This document shows positions 43,345-54,780 of a stretch of 64,000 nt of DNA, in pieces (position 1 is the stretch's first letter; every line of letters begins with the position of its first letter). The stretch is from Aradus depressus (Eukaryota; Arthropoda; Insecta; Hemiptera; Aradidae). The translations under genes were made by a program, and so were the position numbers. A model generated the notes under the pieces. The model was not told the DNA's origin, made no database searches, and saw nothing but the letters and a program-made list of their open reading frames with translations. Location of the stretch: contig OY759215.1 of NCBI GenBank assembly GCA_963662175.1, positions 14,187,079 to 14,251,078 on the forward strand, in the 5' to 3' direction.

Positions 43345-43613
43345 GTGTTTCTTAAACTTCTCTGGGATGTTGAAATGATTTTTTCCGCAATTTTTCCAGA
43401 GGTGTCAATTTTTTTGACACTATTACGTCCCTTCTTTTGGTCACTATGAACTTTATTCATAGTTCTTAACTTTGTTCATAGTGACCAGAAGAAGGGACGT
43501 GAAAGTGTCCCGAAATATTGTCAAAAATTAGAAAAAAAAAAAAAAAAACACCTCTGGAAAAAATGCCGGAAAAAATCAACATTTCAACATCCCAGAGAAG
43601 TTTAAGAAACACA
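43345..43613. mobile_element. Fold-back of two inverted PLE ends (family D)
   Basis: Left arm about 43345-43464, right arm about 43470-43613, with a spacer of a few bases; arms differ by indels (an A run in the right arm). The right arm carries the hammerhead-like motif 43486-43522 (plus): CAGAAGA, extra A, GGGAC/GUCCC stem II, GAAA, AUAU, U, with a UGAC/GUCA stem I. The left arm's copy is damaged. Transcribed RNA would form a long hairpin. Confidence 0.6.
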
Positions 43614-44109
43614 AAATATTCAAATAATATTGAAATAAAAATTAAAAACCTACATATTATGTAGGTTTTCAATTTTTATAAATGTATGCATCATAAACAA
43701 ATAAAATATATACTTATTTTTCTGAAAAGGTTTTTTTTTTTTTTAATTTAACCCACGTTGTACATTAATGTATCAATTTCACAAACTTTAAAATAAAAAT
43801 GTAATGTGACCTATCACAAATGTTGTTATATATTAGCCGGCGCTCGAGGTTGCCCTCTTCATCGCTTTAATTTCTTCTTTAACATCATTCCTCTCTCGGA
43901 GGATAACGGCCCCCAGATATTTTAAACTATCTCCACCCGGTAATACCTGCATCCTCAAAGTACCAGTTCTCTCTCTCTTACTTCCTTCCTCGTGGTTCTT
44001 ATGTATTTGTAACCGATTTCAAATCAATCTGTCTCTAACTTACGGGGACTTCTGCATCTTCGTCCTAAATTTCGTGTAACAATTAGAGTTACTAGGGTTT
44101 TTGAGTTAA
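43614..44109. other. Anonymous DNA with PLE-3 and R2 traces
   Basis: About 43800-43865 (minus) is a degraded PLE-3 end (AGCCGGCGCTCGAGGTTGCC). About 44035-44107 resembles the R2 middle. AAAACCTACATATTATGTAG at 43645-43664 is part of a small palindrome. Confidence 0.45.
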
Positions 44110-44187
44110 TTGTCGCTCCAATAGACATGAGCCCGACTCTAAATATTTATTCACTTAGGTAACACGACATCGTACAGGCTCGGGACC
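44110..44187 (-). repeat. SINE remnant
   Basis: TAGACATGAGCCCGACTCTA, then ACGACATCGTACAGGCTCGG with internal deletions. Confidence 0.65.
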
Positions 44188-44598
44188 AAAAATACAGTTG
44201 GCGGAATTCAATATGAATTAGAAAGGTTGTTTGGAGCAGTTAATTAGATTTAAATATCGTAAATAAGGGTAACTTAAAATAATAGGTATCCCATTGGCGC
44301 AATTGGATTTCGCCCTAAAAAATAGTGTAGGAAGTACTGCAGGTAACAGCGCAATGTTTTACTAGAAATGTAAAAGATATCCGCATTGCTAGGCTAATAG
44401 TAATAGTAATAGTGGTGACCTCAGCCCGGCAGCTCAGGTAGTGATAATAGGAATGGGGAAATAGTTAAACCATGAATAGACAACCTAATCGGACCTTAGA
44501 GTCAAGTTATTGATCAAGTTGATAATATAAGGCCTTCTATTTATTGTGAACATCGGATAATAGCTATGTTATGTATAAGAGCGCACACTAGATAGTTA
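44188..44598. other. Anonymous DNA
   Basis: Nothing recognised. Confidence 0.35.
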
Positions 44599-44665
44599 TT
44601 GTGTTTCATGCCAGGGCTTTGACTTCGAGGTCATATCGCCTACAACCTTTGACAAAAGAGCGCTA
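44599..44665 (-). repeat. SINE tail remnant
   Basis: TTTCATGCCAGGGCTTTGAC, CGAGGTCATATCGCCTAC, then a deletion to AAAAGAGCGCT. Confidence 0.65.
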
Positions 44666-44759
44666 AAAAACCCAAGCATCTGTCTCGCCTGGACACGCAC
44701 ACTAGACATAGGTAGCCATATATATCATACCTAAAACTATAAAAAGAAACAATTATGCT

Positions 44760-45455
44760 TTAAATTTTGTTTCCCGGAAACAAAGCAGTTCTCCAATAGT
44801 CGTTGATTCCGCAGAACGAATTTTTCAATTAAGTAGTTTGCTCTCTCTCTCAAAAACTAGAAGATGATTTAGGCTAACAATCTTTAGCTCTTACATGGGG
44901 GCTTCTCAATCATAATAAAGTTTTTGTCGAACCGTATCATTACTTCGGCAGTTATTAAGGGTTTTTTAGTTGAGCCTCCGTCCTCTGAAACTCTTTTCTC
45001 TCTGGCCGATTATGCAGAAAATTAATAAGTGCTGTGAGTAAAGGGTTTTGAATTTCAATATAAAATTTCGATATAAAACCAGTTATTACGGGCTCGACTT
45101 AACCCCTCTTTTTAGTCCTCCTTCCGGTTCACCGATTTCGCGGAATATTCGTAGGTGCCATCCTTGTGGGATCTTGAATTGAAATACAAAATTTCATCAT
45201 GTTGATATATCCCTTCGGCTGATTCCGCTCAAAATTAATAGGTGTCGTGCTTTGAATTTACATATGAAATTTCGTGTCTGTACATTGATTAGAATGGCAG
45301 TTATTAAAGTTTTTTTATATAAAGCCTACCCCCTACTCCCTTCTTTCCTTTGTCCGATGAGGCTGAAAATCAATAGGTGTCGTTCTTAGATGAGCATATA
45401 AATATCCGTGCATTCATTCTATCGGTAGTTATCCTCTTCATAGACAGACTCAAAA
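44760..45455 (+). repeat. R2 copy, longest, with extra internal modules
   Basis: Three or four tandem ~160-base modules are visible (repeats of AAAATTTCG, GCAGTTATTAAGGGTTTTT and CCGATTTCGC at about 44920, 45060, 45170 and 45260). The array ends ATTCTATCGGTAGTTATCCT and AGACAGACTC. Confidence 0.75.
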
Positions 45456-46364
45456 AGGCACATAGTAAAAATCCACTTTTGGTGATTTTACAGTTAGATG
45501 AATTTATTTTAGGCGAATTTACTTAGAGCCAATAGAAAGGCTTAACACGAACCGAAGCATACAGGCGAGGTGTCTAGTCGCTAGACGTGCAAGTTGGCCT
45601 AGTGACGCATCACCCATTGCCCCGAGGCTTACAGTAAGCGAGTTATCACATGGGCCATCCTTAGTTAATTGGAAGAGATCCCATTCCAGTTCAGTCAATA
45701 CCCTTAATGAAGACGGGGCTTATTAGAGGGCGAGAAATGGCTCTAGAGAAACCAGAAACAACCCCTAATATTTTCTCAACTTGTCAAGACAACATTTTCA
45801 TATTTCGAAATGGTATGGATCTTCCATCAGTTCGGGAACAGTTTCCAAAGTTTGCCACAGTTCTACCTCTTCAGTGAATCGACTGGAAATTGACCAAAAT
45901 GGAAGTTGGCCTCCAATTCTAGATCAACAATCAATATATGAAATGATCTGCTGACAAACAAAAAATGTATGTGAGTGTGTGTGCAGTTAGTAAACACGTT
46001 TGGAGTGTAACTTTTCGTACCTAACTCTTCTAGTTTTAGTTTCTCTTTGTGCTAATAGACTATATTCTTATTTTAACTATTTTTATTAACATTGGTACAG
46101 GGTAGGAAATAATTTACTTCAGGCAATTTTTTTAATCATATGTTGGTAACAATTTTTATTTACAGTTAAGTTAACATTTTAACAAATATTTTTATTCATT
46201 ACCTTTCAAAATTGTACACAAGAATAACGGTCATAAAACAAAAAACTACTTACTATTTTTATCTCCATTTTCACTTTTTTTTTTTTTATTGTATTGTGTA
46301 CATTTAATGCGATACACAATAGATTTAACAAAATCAGTATACGATGTACAATAAGTAAATCTGA
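45456..46364. other. Anonymous DNA flanking the BEL insertion
   Basis: Nothing recognised. This is the pre-insertion sequence up to the AACGT target. Confidence 0.35.
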
Positions 46365-46369
46365 AACGT

Positions 46370-46695
46370 TGTACACGCCGGGTGTATGTATAACTGATAA
46401 AAGTGGACTGTATATAAAAAAAGGTAAAAATGAAAGCATGGCCTCTACTCACGGCATGGGTGAACGAGGTCAAGGTTAGGTGATGGACCAGGTTAGATGG
46501 TCAACAATTGATGTTCGACAGATCAAGTCAGATGATCAACAACTACTGATGAGTTCAGGTCCGCTCCTCTCCTCATAGATAGATTGCGCTAGCTGCAACG
46601 GGCCTAGTGGCGCTGCGATGTACACTCACTACAAGGCAGGGGAGGGGGGGGGGGGGGGGGGGGGGGGAGGAATAAGGAAATGCCAGGCCTCAACA
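46370..46695 (-). repeat. BEL 3' LTR
   Basis: 326 bases, TG...CA ends. It contains a TATATAAAA-like box (about 46410, seen on the plus strand) and a long G tract (about 46641-46667), longer than in the partner LTR. Confidence 0.93.
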
Positions 46696-46708
46696 TACCC
46701 CCCACCGA
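46696..46708 (-). promoter_or_regulatory. Polypurine tract
   Basis: The minus strand reads CGGTGGGGGGTA immediately before the 3' LTR, the expected site for plus-strand DNA priming. Confidence 0.7.
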
Positions 46709-46881
46709 AATCACGCTTGGGATTTCTAGTCAAATAATAAGTACAAAAAAAAATAAAAGAACTCTTCAAAAATAAAATAACAACCGGCGGTTAGATAAAA
46801 GAAATAAAAAACAAAAAAACAGGGAAAGTAGGAAAAGGAAAGGAAAGGAAAGGAAAGGAAGGAGGAAGGAAGAATTGGGAA
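46709..46881. other. BEL 3' untranslated segment with a GGAAA microsatellite
   Basis: A (GGAAA)n tract at about 46836-46860 and A-rich sequence between the coding end and the polypurine tract. Confidence 0.6.
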
Positions 46882-48360
46882 TTACGGTGTAGGCAGGGGA
46901 CAGAGCTTCACCACAGGGCGAAGATAGGTCCCTTGAGAGGTGCGCACAGTAGCAACTCTCACTACACCGTCCTGTCCTCGGTGAACCTCCAACACTCTTC
47001 CGAGGCGCCACTGCAGGGGCGGAGTCTTCGCCTCGACAAGCAGAACCAGATCGCCAATCTTCAGATCTGGTGGGGCGGTGAACCATTTGCATCTCTGCTG
47101 GAGGGTATGCAAATAATCACGGGACCACCGAATCCAGAAATGCTGACTGGAGCGCAGGATCAGTTGCCATCGGTTGAGGTGGTTCATTTGGAGTTCTTGA
47201 ATGCTGTGCTCCGGTACGGCTAGAAGGGGGGCTCCAAGGAAATGCGATGTCCTTGCGGTGGGCCGCTTGCTTTCCTTCAAAATGAAAGGACCTCCAAAAT
47301 CTATACCGACGTTTATAAAGGGCCGTGCCTGGGTTACCCGAGGTTGTGGGAGATCTCCCATGAGAGGTAAGACTGGTGAAGCTTTCGACCTGAAGCAGAC
47401 GAGGCATTTTGACAGTCGAGATCTGATGGCCTTCCTGGCAGATAGTATCCAATATTGCCGACTTACCAAAGATTGCACAGCCCGCGGACCTGCGTGCAAG
47501 TACTTTAAATGGTAATAGTCAATTAGCAACGTGCTCAGATGGCTCGAGTTGGGTAATATGACCGGATAAATAGAGGCTTCAGGGAGTGAGGCGTGTTTCA
47601 GTCTACCCCCCACCCTCAAAAGACCCACGGAGTCGACGAACGGATGGAGGCGTTGAATGGAAGCGTGACAATCCTGATTTTTCGAAATCGCTAAAAGCTC
47701 CTGCTGAAAATGTTCTAGCTGGACGCTTCTAATAATGAAGGTCAGAGCATTATTAAGTTCCAAACAGGTCAACGGGCCTCGACATCGTTGATCAGACGGC
47801 AATCTGAGATTAGATTTGAACCGCAAACACCAAGCTGTTACTCGTTGGAGTGTTGAAAGAGAGGAATACTTCTCTAATATGTCCCAAGAACTGCATGAGG
47901 TTTGGACAAACGAGTTAACAGTGGTTAAATTCTTCAGCTCGGGAAGATGAGGTGGCAAGTCAAAAGGTGAATAAATCGGCCAATTAGAAGAGTGTGAAGT
48001 GAGCCATGGAGGCCCTGTCCACCACAGATGATGTTTCACGAGGTGTTTGGGCTGCAACCCTCGAGAAGCACAGTCTGTCGGATTTAATTCGGAGGGTACG
48101 TGATGCCACGAAGTAGGTGAGAGTGTTTCAAGAATAAGAGTAACTCTAGTGGCAACGTATGTTTTCAAGAGATGGGGTGACGTCTTTAGCCATGACAAGA
48201 CAGTCGTAGAATCCGTTAAGGCAAAGATACTAGACAGAGTCATGACATTTTCAAATGTTGACAATAGAAATTTCAAAAGTTTAGTAAGAAGCAAGGCTCC
48301 ACACAACTCTAACCTAGGTACAGTTAATGTTTTGAGGGGAGCTACCTTGGACTTCGCCAT
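46882..48360 (-). pseudogene. BEL RNase H end and integrase, core-deleted
   Basis: Continues the polyprotein in a different frame from the upstream ORF. Blocks in order: RNase H/linker ([32 protein letters not shown]), HHCC-type integrase zinc finger ([15 protein letters not shown] ... [10 protein letters not shown]), start of the catalytic core ([12 protein letters not shown] with the first Asp). It then jumps directly to [13 protein letters not shown], normally located after the core, and the C-terminal domain ([33 protein letters not shown]). Roughly 200 residues, including the second Asp and the Glu of the DDE triad, are missing, so the integrase is inactive. The start shown is only the first Met in frame. 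Confidence 0.88.
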
Positions 48361-51300
48361 AAGGAGATGGCTTGTGCTATTAATTCTCCAACAGTAACTA
48401 GATACACCACTGCGCAGTACCCACGCTCTGACGCATCACAGAATCCAACTAAACAGGATGACGTGCTGTTTGGCTGTAGTATATAGCGTGGAATCTGAAT
48501 ACTAGATAGATGATGCAACTGCTCGCAGTAAGAAGTCCATTCATCTGTCAAGTAGGAAGGCACCTGTTCATCCCATCCGATCCCTAGACGCCAAAGATGT
48601 TGTATGAGGCACTTGGATCTGAAAATAACTGGAGACAGCCAGCCGAGAGGGTCGTATGTACGAGCAATATGCGAAAGTATTGACCTCTTGGTGCATATAG
48701 GTTGGATCTCAGCCAAATCGTAGGAAAACGCATCGGTGGTGGCGTTCCACTGCAGACCTAGTACCTTTATCACTTCATGGCCGTCAGGATCAAATGATAA
48801 TGGTGTCTCATGGTGATCGTTTGGGATGTCACGAATCAGTTCGGGGCAGTTGCTGCTCCATTTGCGAAGATGAAATCCTCCAGCCTGAAACAAGTTGATA
48901 AGGTCTCGTTTGAGGTTCTGGGCGTCCTCCACTGTCGAAGCTCCAGTGAGGACATCATCAATGTAAACATCCTGCAATAGGACCTTGGCGGCTTGAGGGA
49001 ATCGCGCACCTTCGTCGTTGGCGAGTTGTTGAAGAGTACAAAGAGCGAGATACGGTGACGCAGAAAGGCCATAGGTAACAGTATTGAGTTCATACTCCTT
49101 GACGGGCTCCTCAGGGGACCGTCGCCACAAGATGTGTTGATTCAACCTGTCTTCTGGACGGATTATGATCTGCCGGTACATTTTAGATATATCTGAAGTG
49201 AAAACATAAGGATGTAATCGAAAACGAGAAATAATATCAACAATGTCCCGTTGCAATTTGGAACCAGTTAAGAGTAAGCTGTTTAATGATGGCTGGTTAG
49301 AAGACTTACAAGAGGCATCAAACACCACTCTTAATTTAGTCGTAGAACTAGAGATTTTACAAACAGCATGGTGCGGTATAAAATAAGATTGGGGTTTACC
49401 AAGACGAGAATATTCAGGCACCTGGGTCATGTGACCAAGTGTTTCATATTCGTCGAGAAAATCTTGGTAAGCTCGCTTGAGGTCAAGATGTCGGGCAAGG
49501 CGACGTTCCACAGCGAACAAGCGAGTCAGCGCAGAGCTGTAAGAGCTTCCAGTCCATGTTGGGAGTCTGGAAGTAGAGAAGGGCAAAGGCACAACATAAC
49601 GTCCATCGGTTTGTCTGTAATGTAAATTAGTAAAAATCTCCTCACACCTCATATTATCCTCATTGATTATTGGCAGCGTAGGAGGTTCTTCGCTTTCCCA
49701 AAAATGTTTCAAAATTTCGTTCAACTGAAAATTGTAGGTAGAATGAAGAGATGTCACAGGGGAAGATGGCGAAGAGCAAGGTTCGATCTTTCCTGTGATA
49801 ACCCACCCAAAAATGCTGTGCAAGGCAGCAGGGTATTCTGACCCTGGTACAATTCGTTGACCATCGTAGACATGAGGAAAAAGGTCGGCGGCTATGAGGA
49901 AATCAACTGGAGCTGACATACAGAAGTTCGGATCAGCTAATGGCAGGTGCTTAAACTTATCATAAATATTACAAGGAATACTTGTACCTGGCATGTTAGA
50001 TGTGATTTCAGGTAATATGACTGCCTCCACTTGGAACTGCGGTTGGTCAGAATCTCGAGGCTTGATGCGACAACTGGTCATCCCTTTAGTGTCACCTACA
50101 ATATGCTGACCTAGGCCTACAACAGGGAAATTACATTTTTTAATACGTAACCCCAAACGTTGTACACATGCTGCCGTGATGAAAGATGTTTGCGCCCCAG
50201 AATCGATCAATACTCGGATGGTCTGATACTCACCTAGATAGTCCTGTATATGTACTAAAGCAGTACCTAGTAACACAGTCTTGAAGCTTGTTTGAGACTG
50301 TGGATTATAGGCATGTAAAGCTGCATCAACTGCCGCAGTGCTGGGCTCAGAAGACTTCATAGTGGTATTGAATCTAGATGGGTAACTACTGGAATGTAAA
50401 TAAGTGTGATGGCGAGCACCGCATGTGAGGCATGATGTCATGGAAGAGCATCTAGGCTGTAAGTGGGTCCCTTTAAGACAATTGAAACACAGCCTGAGGG
50501 CTTGAACCCGTTCTTGGCGCTGGTGTGGCTTCAATTGAAGAAAGTCAGGACACTTATATATAGTATGATGAAGTTTGCAGACAGGGCAGGCATTAGTAGG
50601 CGACTGCGCTGATGTCGATACAAATCCTCGTTTGGCGAACCTATTGTCTGGTAATAAAGTCTTCTTCCCAACAGAAAATTGAATCCTAGGGTTCAGTTTG
50701 ATCTGCTGAGTGGTCTGAGAGACCTCCAAAACATGAGTCTGGTGCTGTATGTATGTCACAAGATTATTCCAAGTTGGAATTTCTTGATTGATATGATGGC
50801 GCTCAAAATTCTTTTTCGTCTCATAAGGCAGGCTGCGCAAGGCAACATGCATCAATATAAAACCAGGCAGGTCTACAATTTCTAAATTATGTAAGGCGGT
50901 AGCGGCCTCACAAAATACCTCCAAAAATTGATTAAGACTCTCTGGTGACTCAGTGTGAACAGGACGAAAATTGAATATAGTTTCTAATATATCCGCACCG
51001 AGTATTCTTTTATTCTGATACTTGTTCAGGAGAGCGGCCCAAACTATAGGATAGTTGGCCTCACTGATGGGCAAGGTTCTAACCACAGACAAGGCTGGGC
51101 CAGAAACTGACGAAATCAGATAATGAAACTTTTCCACAGCGGTGATGGCAGGATTCTCATGGATGAGACATTTGAATTGTTCATAAAAGGGGGTCCACCC
51201 CTCGAGAGATCCGTCGAAAGTCGGCAGTGACAATTTGGGTAGCCGAGGTTGGACTGCCTTTACTGTCTGTTCTACGGGACACTGAGCCGGCTTGAGCAAG

Positions 51301-51599
51301 TTTCCAGCTGCTGTTTTGATGGCATAATACATCTCATCAAAGGCCTCCAAATTTTGATAGGAGGGCACATGATCCGGGTCCAGGGTGATCTCCAAGTCAT
51401 TGATATGCTCCACCAGGTCTTGGAAACCTGAGCGGATCTCCTCTATATCTTCATACCGACTTTTGAAAATCGCGATCTTACTTTGATCACTACCCGCAGC
51501 AACGGACGCATCATATAATAGCTGCAGCTTTCGAAACTTATTCTCCTTTTTGGCTACAAAACGTTTTAACTGGGACTCTGTCTTCATTGTTTTTGGCAT
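48342..51599 (-). pseudogene. BEL gag-protease-reverse transcriptase polyprotein
   Basis: 1085 codons, beginning at ATG 51599. Domains in order: gag-like N-terminus (charged helical, ~1-250); cysteine-rich knuckles with CPVCKLHHTIYKC and CFNCLKGTHLQPRC (~340-400); aspartic protease with VLIDSGAQTSF (~465); RT with TSDISKMYRQIII and catalytic VYIDDVLTGA (~780-905); start of RNase H ([18 protein letters not shown]). BEL/Pao normally encodes one long polyprotein; here the frame ends shortly after RNase H begins and coding continues in another frame at 48360, so an indel has split it. Protease and RT catalytic residues are intact. Confidence 0.9.
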
Positions 51600-51986
51600 G
51601 GAGAGGAAAAAAAAAATATATATAAATGTATATATATTTATACAATGAAGAAAATGTAAGCGATATTTCGTAAAATATAAAATGTACGAAATAGAAATAA
51701 CGTAAATAATATTTCCTTAAATATATATATACGTAAGAGTATATGGTGAGGAAAGGATTATATGGTGAAGAAAAGGTAAACAATATTTCGTAAAGGATAA
51801 AACGTAAGATAGAAAACGTAAATAATACTTCCTAAGGTACCTATAAGATATAATTGTATAAGGTAAAGAAAGGTACACTTTGAAAAAGATGAAATTAAAC
51901 TAATCCCAAATTTCAAAAAAAAAGTTTAAATAAAATGATTAAAAAAACTTTGAAAATAACTTATTATTTTTATAGGACTGTTTTGA
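51600..51986. other. BEL 5' untranslated leader
   Basis: AT-rich leader between the primer-binding site and the gag start. It contains partly duplicated motifs (GTAAACAATATTTCGTAAAG and related copies). No coding. Confidence 0.6.
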
Positions 51987-52004
51987 TCCGGCGGCGTAGG
52001 ACCA
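51987..52004 (-). promoter_or_regulatory. Primer-binding site candidate
   Basis: Three bases inside the 5' LTR the minus strand reads TGGTCCTACGCCGCCGGA. TGG pairs with the CCA of a tRNA. The following bases partly resemble the complement of a tRNA-Tyr 3' end, but the tRNA identity is uncertain. Confidence 0.6.
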
Positions 52005-52007
52005 ATA

Positions 52008-52324
52008 TGTACACGCCGGGTGTATGTATAACTGATAAAAGTGGACTATATATAAAAAAGGTAAAAATGAAAGCATGGCCTCTACTCACGGCATGGGTGA
52101 ACGAGGTCAAGGTTAGGTGATGGACCAGGTTAGATGGTCAACAATTGATGTTCGACAGATCAAGTCAGATGATCAACAACTACTGATGAGTTCAGGTCCG
52201 CTCCTCTCCTCATAGATAGATTGCGCTAGCTGCAACGGGCCTAGTGGCGCTGCGATGTACACTCACTACAAGGCAGGGGAGGGGGGGGGGGGGGGGGGGA
52301 ATAAGGAAATGCCAGGCCTCAACA
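52008..52324 (-). repeat. BEL 5' LTR
   Basis: 317 bases, near-identical to the 3' LTR. The G tract (about 52279-52299) is shorter, accounting for most of the 9-base length difference. Confidence 0.93.
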
Positions 52325-52329
52325 AACGT

Positions 52330-52599
52330 TATACGCTCAAAAAAAAAAAAAAAAAAACTGCATTAATTCAAACACAAACGGATAAGAAATACATGTGTTG
52401 TATTAAGGCAAACAAGTGAAAGTTGCGCACAAGTATGCGCAGTCTGCTCAGTCTGCTCAGTGGGCGTCAAAAATGTTACGATTTTTCGTTTTTTGTTTTG
52501 GAGGGGGAAACGCAGCATTTACCTTAAAACGTTCTGCTATAACTACGTAACAAAGTTACACTTCAAAAATAAATGTATAAATGCTATATTTTTACAACG
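52330..52599. other. Anonymous DNA
   Basis: An A run at 52340-52357. Nothing recognised. Confidence 0.35.
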
Positions 52600-52652
52600 A
52601 TAGAGGCCTCCGACTGAAGAGTCGGGCTCATGCCCACCAGAGTGACGAAAGT
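52600..52652 (+). repeat. SINE fragment
   Basis: GAGTCGGGCTCATGCCCACC and AGAGTGACGAAAG from the tail domain only. Confidence 0.75.
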
Positions 52653-52799
52653 AAATAAAAATATTCCGAGAGCGAATTTTTAACGGATATTCATGGAAGT
52701 CCCTTGAACACGTTTTGACACAATTTTTTGTCTGTCTATCTATAAGTGCGTCCGTATGTGTGTATCTGATTAAAACTTTCTTCACTAAAAATTTGAATT

Positions 52800-53182
52800 G
52801 AAGATATGCGAACTTAGATCTGATTAGATTTTCCGGACGAAGAATAAGACCACTTTACCTGAAAAGGAGGATTCGGGGAGAGGCTTGACACGAAATTTCA
52901 TATGTAAGTTCAAACCCCATAAGAATCGAAGGGAAGTAGGAGACCAGAGAAGGGGGCTACCCCAATAACGATGTAATGAATCTATCGAAAATTTAGTATG
53001 ATGATTCAGAAGCCACTATCTATTGAATTTTAGCCCAAACGGTTGATTGTCTTTGGAGGGAGAGTCAAAACGTAATTGATGAATTCTTGCTGGGAAAATA
53101 CTTAGCTACTGTTTTATGGTAAAAAAAAAAAAAACAGAGGGAAGACAGCATTTTTTATTTCTATGAAAAATCTCGTGCCACA
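52800..53182 (-). repeat. R2 fragment followed by a PLE-2 terminal fragment
   Basis: 52855-53105 is reversed R2 (GACACGAAATTTCATATGTA, TTTTAGCCCAAACGGTTGAT). 53131-53182 is a plus-strand PLE-2 end (ACAGAGGGAAGACAGC, TTTTATTTCTATGAAAAATC), which here continues to TCTCGTGCCACATC. Confidence 0.65.
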
Positions 53183-53195
53183 TCTTACTATCACA

Positions 53196-53520
53196 GAGGG
53201 CGCCGGTAGCTCAATGGTATGCGTGCTTGTCTTTTGAGCTCAAGAACGTGGGTTAGAAACCCGACCGAGAGGCCCTTAGTTTATTTTATCTGGGAGGTAA
53301 AATAAACTTAAGCACGCCGTCCTTCGGGACGTTAAGCGATGGTCCCGAGCCTGTACGATGTCAGGTAAGACCCTTGCCTTAGATGAATAAAAATTTAGGA
53401 TTCCCACAGTAGAGTGGGGCTCATGTCCACCAGAGTGACGAAAGAGCGCTCTGGTAGTAGGCGATATGACCTTGTAGTTAAAGCCCGGGCCTGAGTCATA
53501 AAACCTAACCGAACCTAATC
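53196..53520 (+). repeat. Full-length SINE, subfamily A, 13-bp target duplication
   Basis: TCTTACTATCACA at 53183-53195 and 53521-53533. Complete structure with a few small deletions in the core; ends AAAACCTAACCGAACCTAA. Confidence 0.93.
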
Positions 53521-53533
53521 TCTTACTATCACA

Positions 53534-53929
53534 TCTGAAATAAATAGCTAGTGATGCACCGATTTCCTTCAATTACTTCAGTCATGTTACAAAGAATTGT
53601 TCAAGATGGAGGCCATACATGGCAATCAATTTTAGATGTAGCTTAAGCACAGACTTAGCAGGTTTCAGACATAATGCTACCCTGATGTTCTGTAAGCTCC
53701 ATGCGGGAAGGCCTTCCATCAGGTTAGATTAGCCTATTGATCGAAAGGAAGGAGGCTGAAGACTGTAAGGTCAGGTCCGGGGAGTCTCTGCTCCTGACAC
53801 CTACATTATTATCACATGTGATTGACACTAACACATAAAAATTCAATCTGGAAAGAGGTGGGGGTAAATAGCCAACCTAAGGGGAACATATGACACCAGA
53901 CCCTCTTAAAAAGTCATTTTTACTTCCCA
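53534..53929. other. Anonymous DNA
   Basis: GC-balanced but with no long frame or recognised repeat. Confidence 0.35.
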
Positions 53930-54334
53930 AGCTATACGAAGTTATATAATTGGTCAAAAAGTTCGATGTTAAATTTTCAATGGAATCTCATGTTTTCCGA
54001 ACACAAAAAATTAAAAACAAAAATCCAAAACGATCAAAAGGAAGGAAACATTTTAAGTGAGGGGGAAGGGGTCAACATAAAAATCGATATAACTGGCAAA
54101 GTAATGAATATATTGACACGAAATTCAGTGTAATGATTCAGATGTCATTGCATAAGACACCTATTGATTTTCAACATAATCGGTAAATTGGTTACGGAGG
54201 GAGAGTGAAAATTTAGTTGATGGGCTCCAACGTGTTTTCACGTGAGTTTTCACTTCCCAAGCTATGCGAAGTATGTAATTAATCAGAAATTTCATGTTGA
54301 GTTGTCACCGCAATTTCATGTTTTCCGAACCCCG
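53930..54334 (-). repeat. R2 copy
   Basis: Reversed R2 with a second start of the same end at about 54240 (TTTTCACTTCCCAAGCTATG appears twice, about 53920 and 54248), suggesting tandem or nested copies. Confidence 0.7.
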
Positions 54335-54780
54335 TTTTTTTAATATCCTTTATTCTGAATATTTACAATCGGTATAAACCATGAGTAAATTTGATGAGTG
54401 ACAAAACATTAAAATGTACAAAAGAAAGAGAGAAAAAAAAATTTATACCTATATATATACATCGAAAGAATATGATTATGTACAAAATAATGATAAACAA
54501 AAAAAAAAGAAAAACTATGCAAATAATATAATATGTACAAAACAAAAAGAAAATATTAAATTTAAACAATAATAAACATAAACATAAAAATAAAATAATA
54601 ATAAAGATAAAATAAAAAGAACATGAAAGCCCTTCAACTCGAAACTTAATGGAGGCTGGGGAGGCCGCGGGGGCTCGAGTGATCCCCCCTGCCTTTTCGC
54701 CACGCCAATCACTGTCCAGCAGTGGAGGCAGGCCAAGAAGGAGGAGAGCTGGTCATCACATGTAATTATTACATCCTACT
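54335..54780 (-). mobile_element. LINE 3' end, Jockey-like
   Basis: The minus strand has a 3' region with CACTGCTGGACAGTGATTGG and GGAGGGG/GGCCTCCCC blocks resembling those at 57.0 and 59.8 kb, and ends in TTGTAAATATTCAGAATAAA plus an A run (54335-54343). No coding part is retained. Confidence 0.55.

Larger units (their letters stand above)
46365..52329 (-). mobile_element. BEL/Pao LTR retrotransposon, complete insertion with defective coding region
   Basis: LTRs at 46370-46695 (3') and 52008-52324 (5'), both beginning TGTACACGCCGGG and ending CCTCAACA. Target duplication AACGT at 46365-46369 and 52325-52329. Internal coding on the minus strand gives gag, protease, reverse transcriptase, RNase H and integrase in BEL/Pao order. 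LTRs differ by about one substitution, one A indel and poly(G) length, so the insertion is recent. The body has a frameshift and an integrase deletion. Confidence 0.95.

Noticed and set aside
45540..45660. GC-richer stretch with CTAGTCGCTAGACGTG palindrome as a regulatory site
   Set aside because: A single short palindrome with no gene nearby; expected by chance at this window size.
46933..47515. Plus-strand frames within the BEL element (also 48149-48397, 49368-49625, 50679-50885)
   Set aside because: They are antisense shadows of the gag-pol coding sequence.
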